Source: Acidobacteriota bacterium (GTDB lineage Bacteria; Acidobacteriota; Terriglobia; Terriglobales; SCQP01). From it: a stretch of 64,000 nucleotides of DNA. Below, piece after piece: positions 32,424 through 40,011 of the stretch. Below the pieces are notes generated by a model that made no database searches, was not told where the DNA came from, and saw only the letters and a list, made by a program, of their open reading frames with translations. The stretch is from contig JAJYIU010000006.1 of NCBI GenBank assembly GCA_021789895.1, forward strand, positions 62,001-126,000. The letters run 5' to 3'. The translations under genes were made by a program, and so were the position numbers. Position 1 is the stretch's first letter; each line of letters opens with the position of its first letter.

Positions 32424-33703
32424 GGGTGCTGGGCTTCATCCCGCAGGACGAACGCCGGCTCCAGGCGCGCCGCCTGGCGCAGGGCGTGGGCGCAGCCGGC
32501 CAGGGAGATGCCGATCGCCAGCAGCAGCATCAGCGGCGCCAGCACCGGTTTCCAATGCGCGGCATAGCCCAATACATGCGCCGAAACCGCGCCGGCAAGC
32601 TCCTCGCCCAGCACGAACCCCAGCGCGCCGCCGCCGAGGCCGAGCATCGCGGCTTCGAAGAAATAGAGCCGTCCGATGGCGCCGTCGGAAGCGCCCAGCG
32701 CCTTCATCAGCGCGATTTCGGCGCGGCTTTCCGCCACCGCCGTGGTCATCACCCCGCCCACCGCCAGCGCGCCCGCGGCCAGCGCCGCAAGCGTGATCAG
32801 CAGCATCAGCAGGCCCAGCTTGCTCATCACCTGGCCTTCGCCGGCCTCGACCCGGCGCACGATGCGAACCTTCGCTCCCGGCCAGGCCTGCTCGATCTGA
32901 TAGGCGATAGAGCGCGCATAGGGCGAGCACATCCAGCGCTCCTGCTCGGCCGGAGTCATGCTCTTCGGGTTTTGCCGGCCGAAGGCGTCTTCCGGCTTGG
33001 TCAGCGCCGAAACCAGCACCTCGCGGCTTTTTCCCGGCAGCCCGGAAAGTTGCTGGGCATAATCCAGCCCCAGCAGCAGCACTCCGGCCTGCGCCGGGCC
33101 GCCGTGCAGGATGCCGGTCAGGCGCACGCGCAGCGGAGCGCCCGCCGCGCCTTTCAACTCGACGGTCATTCCCGGGCGCCAGTGCATGCGGCGCGCCAGG
33201 CTGTCGCCGGCCAGCGCTTCCGGGGCCGAATCGCCGGGCCAGCGGCCGTCAATCATCCAGGCGGGAGCGAGCGATTTCAGCCCGGTCACAAACGGCTGCG
33301 CCTGGCTTTCCAAATGCATCGGCCGGGCCAACCAGGCGCCTTCGACCGGGACCGGCTGGCCGCCGGCCACCGCCCGGGTGAACAGCACCGGCGAAAAAGC
33401 GAGAATATTATGCGCCCAGAAGATTTTCTTCAGCACCGGCAGGCGCGAGTCCTCGAGATGAGCGCCGGCGCGGGCCGGGCGCAAATCCACGCCGTTCAAA
33501 TCCACCGGCAGCGAATCGGCGGCGGGGACGACGACCAGATTGGCGCCGTAGCGATGGAGTTCGCGGTTGAGATCGTCGCCGGCGTTGATGCGGATGGTCA
33601 GCATGGCGGTGGCCACCGCCATGCCCGCGGCCACGGCCAGCAAGGCCAGCGATTTTCTGCCGCTGCGGCGGAAGAGCGCTTGCTTGAGGATGCGGAAAAA
33701 CAT
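32420..33703 (-). CDS. FtsX-type ABC permease (first of the iron operon)
   Basis: A 427-residue MacB/FtsX-type permease: N-terminal helix (about 16-33), a large extracytoplasmic domain (35-290), then three membrane helices with the coupling motif IALMKALGASDGAIGRL. It is the third gene of the chain that starts with prfB, and ends with a 4-bp overlap of the next permease gene. Together with FTR1-DUF2318 it resembles the UPEC FetMP-associated and Campylobacter iron systems. An ABC ATPase is needed for function if it works as a transporter. Confidence 0.86.
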   Translation of the reverse strand: MFFRILKQALFRRSGRKSLALLAVAAGMAVATAMLTIRINAGDDLNRELHRYGANLVVVPAADSLPVDLNGVDLRPARAGAHLEDSRLPVLKKIFWAHNILAFSPVLFTRAVAGGQPVPVEGAWLARPMHLESQAQPFVTGLKSLAPAWMIDGRWPGDSAPEALAGDSLARRMHWRPGMTVELKGAAGAPLRVRLTGILHGGPAQAGVLLLGLDYAQQLSGLPGKSREVLVSALTKPEDAFGRQNPKSMTPAEQERWMCSPYARSIAYQIEQAWPGAKVRIVRRVEAGEGQVMSKLGLLMLLITLAALAAGALAVGGVMTTAVAESRAEIALMKALGASDGAIGRLYFFEAAMLGLGGGALGFVLGEELAGAVSAHVLGYAAHWKPVLAPLMLLLAIGISLAGCAHALRQAARLEPAFVLRDEAQHP

Positions 33704-33739
33704 GGAAACCCGGAGATTATGCGGGCCGCGCGACGGCCA

Positions 33740-35017
33740 TCATTTTTTCGCGAACAGGGGCGCCTGGGCGGCCAGGTAGCCCACCTTGATCACCACCTGC
33801 TTGTCCAGCACCTGGTACTGCAGCGGAATCGGGTTGCAGCCGCCCCAAACGCCGACGGTGGAGACGTTGATGGGGGCATCGCAGTTGCGGCAGAACAGGA
33901 TTTGGCCGCGCTGGTAATAGCCCTTGCCGCCGCAGATCTGGCAGGCGTCGAGCGCCAGCGCCAAGTGCCCATTGGGCTTGCGCATGGCAAAGAAGCGCAC
34001 CGCGCCCTGCGCGGTGACGACCTGGTAGCGATGCAGATCGCCGTTCATGATCTGGCTGACCGGCACGGTGACGATGCCGGAATGGGCTTTCAAGACGGTG
34101 GCGGGCGAAAGGGCGCTCAGCGAACGCGCGTACACGTAATCGCCGGCGATCAGGACGAGGAAGACAAACGCGGCGCTGTAGGCCAGGCTCGACCAAATCT
34201 GGTCGCGGCGGGCGGCGGCGCGGGCGGCGCGGCGCTGCGCTCCGCTGGCGGCCGCAGCGCTTTCCGCCGCCGCGGCGGCGGCGGCGGCGCGGACGCGGCG
34301 GCGGTCGCGCAGGATCAGGATGCCGGCCAGACCCAGCACCACCACGAAGAAGAAAACGTCGTTGCGCACGATCGGGCCGACCAGCGCCATTTCCTTTTGC
34401 GAGGAGGGCAGCACGCCGGCCTCGGAAAGCTCATGCAGGCCAGTCACCAGCAACTGCACCGCGATAAACCAGAGGATGACGGTGGTGATGCGGAAGAAAC
34501 GGCGCAGGTCCACGCGGATGCTGCCCTTGACGAAGGCCACGCCGAAGACGACGGCCAGCACCAGGCCGATCACCGATCCCAGCCAGGCGAGCAGTTCCGA
34601 GGTATTGAGCGAGACCGCGGTGAGCATCATCACCGTCTCGACGCCTTCGCGCAGCACCATGAAGAAGACGAAGAGAAACAGTCCGGTGGCGGAGGCTTGC
34701 TGGCGGGTCAACTGCCCCAGCCGCTGCTCGATATCGGCACGCAGATGGCGGGCGGCCTTGCCCATCCAATACACCATGGTCAGGACGAAGACGCCGGCGA
34801 TGAGCAGCATGTAGCCTTCAAAGCGATCTTCGTTCCATTGCAGCCGGGCCATCAGGATGGCGCCCGCCAGGCTGAGGCCGAAGGCCGACAGCAGCGCGGC
34901 GTAAACCACGCGGTAGAGGTCGGTGCGGCCGATGCGGCGCAGGTAGGCGACGGCGATGGCCACCATCAAGGCCGCCTCGACGCCCTCGCGCAGGGTGATG
35001 ACCAGTTGTTCGATCAT
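33740..35017 (-). CDS. FTR1 iron permease fused to DUF2318 domain
   Basis: A 425-residue membrane protein. Residues 1-240 are the FTR1 high-affinity iron permease with two REGVE ferric-binding motifs (Arg10-Glu14 and Arg123-Glu127) and about seven transmembrane helices. A basic Ala/Arg linker (241-272) and one more helix join a C-terminal DUF2318 domain on the outside with two CxxC pairs (Cys359/362, Cys376/379) and Cys394, a likely Fe-S or metal site. In many bacteria FTR1 and DUF2318 are separate proteins. Start ATGA overlaps the prfB stop. The gene is followed by two FtsX-like permeases. Import of ferrous or ferric iron is the inferred role. Confidence 0.9.
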   Translation of the reverse strand: MIEQLVITLREGVEAALMVAIAVAYLRRIGRTDLYRVVYAALLSAFGLSLAGAILMARLQWNEDRFEGYMLLIAGVFVLTMVYWMGKAARHLRADIEQRLGQLTRQQASATGLFLFVFFMVLREGVETVMMLTAVSLNTSELLAWLGSVIGLVLAVVFGVAFVKGSIRVDLRRFFRITTVILWFIAVQLLVTGLHELSEAGVLPSSQKEMALVGPIVRNDVFFFVVVLGLAGILILRDRRRVRAAAAAAAAESAAAASGAQRRAARAAARRDQIWSSLAYSAAFVFLVLIAGDYVYARSLSALSPATVLKAHSGIVTVPVSQIMNGDLHRYQVVTAQGAVRFFAMRKPNGHLALALDACQICGGKGYYQRGQILFCRNCDAPINVSTVGVWGGCNPIPLQYQVLDKQVVIKVGYLAAQAPLFAKK

Positions 35018-36166
35018 GAGCCGGTTTCCTGGGACTGCGCCCGCGCCGATTCCGCCGCCAGCCGCTGGCGGCGGTGCCGGTCCACCAGCCAGGCGTGGAG
35101 CAGCGGATCCAGATCGCCATCGAGCACCCGCCCGACGTCGCCGATCTCCAGCTTGGTGCGCAGGTCCTTAACCATCTGATAGGGCTGGAGCACGTAAGAG
35201 CGGATCTGGCTGCCGAAATCAATATCCAGCTTGGAATCTTCGATCTTGCGGGCTTCGGCGCGGCGCTTGGCCAATTCATGCTCGTAGAGGCGCGAGCGGA
35301 GAATCTTCATGGCCACGGCGCGGTTCTTGTGCTGCGAGCGCTCGTTCTGGCATTGCACCACGATGTTGGTGGGCAGATGCACGATGCGCACCGCCGAGTC
35401 GGTCATGTTGACGTGCTGGCCGCCGCGGCCGCCGGCGCGGAAGGTGTCAATCCGCAAGTCCTCTTCCCGGATATTGACCTCGATGCGGTCATCAATTTCC
35501 GGGCTGACGAAGACGCTGGCGAAGGAGGTGTGGCGGCGCTTGGCCTGATCGAAGGGCGAGATGCGCACCAGGCGATGGACGCCGGTTTCCGACTGCAGCA
35601 GCCCATAGGCGTAATCGCCGGCGACGGTGATGGTGGCGGATTTGATGCCGGCTTCCTCGCCTTCCTGGCGGTCGTTGATGCTGGTGCTGAAACCGCGGCG
35701 CTCGGCCCAGCGCAGGTACATGCGCAGCAGCATGTCGGCCCAATCCTGGCTTTCGGTGCCGCCGGCGCCGGGATGGATGGTCAGGATGGCGTTGAGCGAG
35801 TCGTTTTCCTGGCCCAGCAGGGTTTCCAGCTCGATCCGCTCCAGGTCGGTGCGAAGCTGCGCCAGCTCGCGCCGCAGCTCGGCGCTGAACTCGGCATCGT
35901 CATTTTCCTGCAAGAGTTGCAGGTAGGCGGCCAGGTCATCCACCCGGCGGGCGAGGCCGCTTTCCGCGCCCAGCAGCGATTCCACCCGCTTGCGCTCGCG
36001 CGAGACCTGCAGCGAACGCTCGCTGTCGTTCCAAAAGCCGGGGCGGGAAATTTCCTGGTCGAGGCGGGTTAACTGCGCTTGCAGGCGGGGGGCGTCAAAG
36101 ATACACCCGTACGTCATGGGCTTTGGCCTGCAAGGCTTGAAAATCGCGTTCTAATTCTTCCGTCAT
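35014..36166 (-). CDS. prfB: Peptide chain release factor 2, with programmed +1 frameshift
   Basis: RF2 decodes UAA and UGA stops. It has the SPF recognition motif (VRISPFDQAKRRHTSF) and the GGQ hydrolysis motif (RAGGRGGQHVN). Translation starts at ATG 36166 and runs 23 codons (MTEELERDFQ to VRVYL) to CTT TGA C, then shifts +1 to read GAC GCC CCC and continues to 35014, giving 383 residues. The start overlaps the lnt stop (ATGA), and the prfB stop overlaps the ATG of the iron permease. An open frame from 36117 (MTYGC...) uses the shifted frame only and is not the real start. The upstream GGGTG lacks a full AGGGGG stimulator. Confidence 0.95.
36094..36100 (-). promoter_or_regulatory. Programmed +1 frameshift site CTTTGAC
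   Basis: On the minus strand the slippery CTT (36100-36098) is followed by in-frame TGA (36097-36095) and C. Slipping by one base reads GAC. This is the autoregulatory switch of prfB: when RF2 is scarce, TGA is read slowly and the ribosome shifts to make more RF2. A stimulatory G-rich stretch CGGGTG sits 3-4 bases before CTT, weaker than the AGGGGG of E. coli. Confidence 0.93.
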
Positions 36167-37821
36167 GAGCGCGCCCGGCGACGGCGGAGAACAAGCGCTA
36201 CCGCGGCCGCCAACATTACTATTATCGCACACAGCCAAGCCGGCCAATCGCCGCGGCGGGTATAGAACGTCAGCCGGGAACGCGGAGAAAACGCCGCCGA
36301 CAGCGCCAGCCGGCGCCAGCGCGGCAGCCGCGCCACGACGCGGCCGTAGGGGTCAATCACCGCCGTAATTCCGTCGTTGGTCGCGCGCAGCAACCAGCGC
36401 CGGTTTTCCATGGCGCGCAGCCGCGCACCCACCAGGCTTTGGCGGGCGGCGGCGGAATTGCCGTACCAGCCGTCGTCGGAAAGGTTCACCAGCCAGTTGG
36501 CCCCTGCATCCGTCATCCGCCGCGCCAGTTGAGGAAAATCCGATTCGTAGCAGATCAGCACGCCGAAGCGGTAGCGGCCCCGGGACAATAAGGTCAACCG
36601 CCGTCCGGGGACGAAATTTCCCGCCTGCATCGTCCAGCGCTTGATGACCGGGATGCGCCGCAGCCAGCCCGGCAGCGGCAGATCTTCGCCAAACGGCACC
36701 AGGTGCACTTTGTCGTAGCGCTTCCCCGGGCGGCCATTAGAAAAAATCTCCAGCGCCGAGTTATGCGGCTGATCCAGCCGGGGCAATCCGGAGGGATAGC
36801 GGCTGTAGCCGACTTCTTCCAGCACGATGACGGATTGCAAGCCCGACGCCAGCGCCGACAGCCGGGTCTGCAACTGCGGCTGGAGTTGATATTCCAGCGG
36901 CGCCGGCTGCTCCGGCCAGATCACCAGCCCGGGCGGCGGACCGGAGGCGGTGGAGCAACTGCGGGTGAGGCGGTCCATGCGATCGAGAAAAGCGGCATAG
37001 ACGGCGTCGTTCCAGGTGGTATTGAAGCTGGTGACCGGCTGCACCAGGCAGCCGGCCAGCTTGACCGGATCGGCCATCGGCGCCGGGTCGTAGGGGAAGG
37101 TGGCGAACCCCACCACACAAAATAAAATACCGGCCTCGGCCAGCACCATTTTCCGCCCGCGCGCCGGCCAGCAGCGCACGGTATCCGGCTTCCGTAAGAG
37201 CCAGCCGCGCAGCAGCAGCGACGCCATGAGAACGTTGCCCAGGGCCACCAGGAAGCTGGCGCCGTAAATGCCGCCCACCGGCAGCGCCAGCATAAAACCC
37301 GCATGATCCACCTGCGAGGCGCCCAGCAGGTTCCAGGGAAAGCCGCCGAAGGGGACATGCGTGCGCAGCAGTTCGATCGCGGTCCAGAGCGCGGCCAGGT
37401 TCAAGGGGGCGAAGCGGGGCTGGCGCCGTCCCAGCCAATTGCCCAGGCACGCGAACAGCGCCCAGAAAAAGCCCATCAGCAGCAAAAACAGCCCAAACGC
37501 CAGCGCCGAGATGGCCGGGCTGAGATCGCCATAACGGTGCAGCGTGGTGTAAACCCAGGGGCAACTGCCGGCAAAAAAAACGGCGCCGGCGGCGTATCCC
37601 GCCCAGAAAGCCCGCAGCGCGCGCGGGGAGCGCAGCATGGCCACCAGTAACGGGATCAGGGCCACCCAGGCCAGCCAGCTCAGGGAAAATTTCGGGAACG
37701 AAAGGAAACTTAACAGCCCGGTGAAGGCGCCGGCCAGCAGCATCTTCCAGACCGCCGGCGCGGCGTCACTGACAGCGCCGCGGGGCGGGGAAGAAGTGGC
37801 ATTTTGAGCAAGGCCGGACAT
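36163..37821 (-). CDS. lnt: Apolipoprotein N-acyltransferase
   Basis: A 552-residue inner-membrane enzyme adding the third acyl chain to lipoproteins. N-terminal membrane helices (about 25-230) are followed by a nitrilase-like periplasmic domain with the catalytic triad region: Glu in VIWPEQPAPLEY, Lys in RYDKVHLVPFGE and Cys in GVLICYESDFPQLA. The ATG at 37821 (MSGLAQ) is chosen; the longer frame adds 52 residues with no membrane character. The stop overlaps the prfB start. It is the first gene of the operon that carries prfB and the iron transporter. Confidence 0.93.
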   Translation of the reverse strand: MSGLAQNATSSPPRGAVSDAAPAVWKMLLAGAFTGLLSFLSFPKFSLSWLAWVALIPLLVAMLRSPRALRAFWAGYAAGAVFFAGSCPWVYTTLHRYGDLSPAISALAFGLFLLLMGFFWALFACLGNWLGRRQPRFAPLNLAALWTAIELLRTHVPFGGFPWNLLGASQVDHAGFMLALPVGGIYGASFLVALGNVLMASLLLRGWLLRKPDTVRCWPARGRKMVLAEAGILFCVVGFATFPYDPAPMADPVKLAGCLVQPVTSFNTTWNDAVYAAFLDRMDRLTRSCSTASGPPPGLVIWPEQPAPLEYQLQPQLQTRLSALASGLQSVIVLEEVGYSRYPSGLPRLDQPHNSALEIFSNGRPGKRYDKVHLVPFGEDLPLPGWLRRIPVIKRWTMQAGNFVPGRRLTLLSRGRYRFGVLICYESDFPQLARRMTDAGANWLVNLSDDGWYGNSAAARQSLVGARLRAMENRRWLLRATNDGITAVIDPYGRVVARLPRWRRLALSAAFSPRSRLTFYTRRGDWPAWLCAIIVMLAAAVALVLRRRRARS

Positions 37822-37903
37822 GCCGCGATTTATTGTAGCGAACTGCAGCCAAACGGCGAATTCGAGCCAGGCTTTTGGCCAAGGGGCGATTGCGCCCTCC
37901 CGG

Positions 37904-39817
37904 CTATTTTCGATCTCTGCCTTCCAACCATTGCCGGCGAATTTGCCGTTCGGCGGCGGTGGCTCCGGGCGAGTCAACCAGCGAGCATGAGTCCGCCCGG
38001 GGCGGCGACGGCAGCAGCGTCAGGGTATAGACCTGCCCATGCGATTGGACTTGAAGCCAGGTTTTGCGGCCGGCGGGCAGGGCGCCAAGCGCCGATAAGA
38101 CTTCGTCCGAATTCACCGGCTGGCCGTGAATGGAAACGATGACGTCGTCCACGCCAAAACCGGCGCTCGCGGCCGGGCTGCGGGGCGCCACCATCAGGAC
38201 GCGATTGCCGGCAAGCGCCAGCCCGAGATAGTTATTTCGTCCCGGCGCCGGCTTGCAATCCAACTGCATCCCGATGGCGGAAAAGCACCGATTGTAGGGC
38301 AGGGCCTGCGTGCCAGCGGCGTAATGCGCGAAAAAGCGCCGGTACGAGCGGCCGTCCACCGCCTTGAGCGCGCGCCGCAAATCGCGCTGGCGGTAGCCGC
38401 GGCCGGGCAGGTAATAAGACGCCCGCGGTCCTTTATAGACGTGATTCCAAAGATAGCGGAGGGCATCATCGAGCGAACGGCGGCCGCCGGTGCGCCGGCG
38501 TATATCCAGATCGAGCAGCACGCCCAGCAGATCGCCTTTCTGGTAATAGGAAATGGTGGTGGCGCGCTGGTTCGTTTCCTGCCAAAGCGGCGTGCGGTCG
38601 TGAAACCAGGCGGTCAGCGAGGAATCGGCGGCGCTCATCAGATGCCGGCCCGGCTGGGTTTTGAAGTTGGAAATATTGGCCGCCAATTGCCGCAGGTAGG
38701 CCGGGGCGGAAAGCAGCCCGGCGCGCTCGAGCGTGATCTCGCCGTAATACTGGGTCAGCCCTTCGGCAATCCAGAGACAGCGCGTGGGGTCGGGACGCGA
38801 GTAACGGAAGGGCCCCAGCGCCGCCGGACGCAGCCGCTTGACGTTCCATTGATGGAAGAACTCATGCGCGGCATCGGCTTCGGCTGCGAGCAAGCCGCCG
38901 CGGCTGGCAAGGGTGGCGGGAATGATGATCTGGGTGCCGAACAGGTGCTCCATGCCGTCGCCCGGGCTGGCGGCATCGAAATGGAAGAAAAAGGTATAAG
39001 TACGCAGACCGGCGGGCGGCCCGAATACGCGATTTTCCACATGCACGATTTTTTTTAGCGCTTCGACGAGCCGCGGCGCATTACCGCCATCGGGGCCGTA
39101 GGCGTGAATCATCACCCGATAGAGCCGGCCGGAGTCGCGAAACCGATGCAGTTGAATCTGCGGGGCCGCTTCGAGCGGCGAGTCAATGAAGATGTCGTAG
39201 TTGGGAAATCGCAAACGGATCTGATTCAGGCGTCCGATTTCGTCGAGCACCTGCCAGCCGGAGGGCGCCAGCACGGTCAGAGCGACCGGATCGGGCTTAT
39301 GCCCGGGGAGATAGACAAAAACCGGGCCGCCATTGATGTTGGCATGGGTGCGATCCAGTTGGGCAAACGAGCCGGTCAGGGTGTTGGCGTAGATCCGGTA
39401 CTGAATCCGCGGGACCGGGCAGCCCAGAGTGCGCACGCTCCAGCTCGAAGGCCCGGTGCGCAGCACCGGCAGCGGCGGCCGGGCGCCGGCCCGGCAGATT
39501 GCCTGGAAATTTTGCAGATTGGCCGCGAAGTTGTAAACGCTGTAGCGGCCGGGATACCAGACCGGCAGGCGCACCCGCAGCAGCCGTCCGGCAAAGCCGC
39601 CCACATCCAGCCGCACGGCGATCAAATGATTGGCCGGATGGGTCAGATCAAGGGTGTAATGCAGGCGGTAAGCGCCGCGTCGAGGCAAAAAAGCCAGCCG
39701 CTCGACCGGCTGCCCCGCGCCGGCCTGCCCCCAACCCGCCAGGGATGCGGCCAACAGCAGCATCGCTCCCAGCGCGGCTGGCCGGCAGCTTCGGTCAAAG
39801 ATGGTTTTTGCAGGCAT
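37904..39817 (-). CDS. M61-family metallopeptidase with PDZ domain
   Basis: A 637-residue secreted protein: signal peptide (about 15-35), a beta-rich N-domain (about 50-260), the M61 gluzincin core with HEFFHQWNVKRL and the third ligand Glu in WIAEGLTQYYGE, and a PDZ domain (about 540-620, RVLMVAPRSPAASAGFGVDD). M61 peptidases (glycyl aminopeptidase) cleave N-terminal Gly or Ala. It begins at ATG 39817; the 21 codons upstream that remain open are rejected as not signal-like. It lies 82 bp upstream of lnt on the same strand and may share its transcript. Confidence 0.9.
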   Translation of the reverse strand: MPAKTIFDRSCRPAALGAMLLLAASLAGWGQAGAGQPVERLAFLPRRGAYRLHYTLDLTHPANHLIAVRLDVGGFAGRLLRVRLPVWYPGRYSVYNFAANLQNFQAICRAGARPPLPVLRTGPSSWSVRTLGCPVPRIQYRIYANTLTGSFAQLDRTHANINGGPVFVYLPGHKPDPVALTVLAPSGWQVLDEIGRLNQIRLRFPNYDIFIDSPLEAAPQIQLHRFRDSGRLYRVMIHAYGPDGGNAPRLVEALKKIVHVENRVFGPPAGLRTYTFFFHFDAASPGDGMEHLFGTQIIIPATLASRGGLLAAEADAAHEFFHQWNVKRLRPAALGPFRYSRPDPTRCLWIAEGLTQYYGEITLERAGLLSAPAYLRQLAANISNFKTQPGRHLMSAADSSLTAWFHDRTPLWQETNQRATTISYYQKGDLLGVLLDLDIRRRTGGRRSLDDALRYLWNHVYKGPRASYYLPGRGYRQRDLRRALKAVDGRSYRRFFAHYAAGTQALPYNRCFSAIGMQLDCKPAPGRNNYLGLALAGNRVLMVAPRSPAASAGFGVDDVIVSIHGQPVNSDEVLSALGALPAGRKTWLQVQSHGQVYTLTLLPSPPRADSCSLVDSPGATAAERQIRRQWLEGRDRK

Positions 39818-39973
39818 ATCGCGTATGTATCGGCATGCGAGCCGCGTGCGTTCGGCAAGGCAGCGGGCGCAGCGCAACAACCGAGTATAGGGGAGCCGGC
39901 TTAGATTCGCCTACGGCAAAAGCCTTACCCCGGTCATGGCCGTTCCTGAACCAATTTCGTCTGCGCGATCAGT

Positions 39974-40007
39974 AGTTTTCCGTAAGGCGAACCCTTACCG
40001 TAAAACT
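39974..40007 (+). promoter_or_regulatory. Imperfect inverted repeat upstream of the GH-A gene
   Basis: AGTTTTCCGTAAGG (39974-39987) and CCTTACCGTAAAACT (39993-40007) form a dyad with six- and five-base perfect arms around a 5-bp centre. It ends only 4 bp before the ATG at 40012 where a ribosome site is expected but missing. It could be a DNA operator or an RNA hairpin masking the start. A CCTTACC copy also occurs near 39924. Confidence 0.5.
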
Positions 40008-40011
40008 CCTG

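Noticed and set aside
32426-35179. A plus-strand open frame over the iron permease and FtsX genes
   Set aside because: It is antisense to three well-identified coding sequences, low complexity with many His/Gln/Arg, and has no family signature.
36115-36117. ATG at 36117 (MTYGC) as the start of prfB
   Set aside because: It is in the post-shift frame; the true start is ATG 36166 with the CTT TGA C frameshift site after 23 codons.
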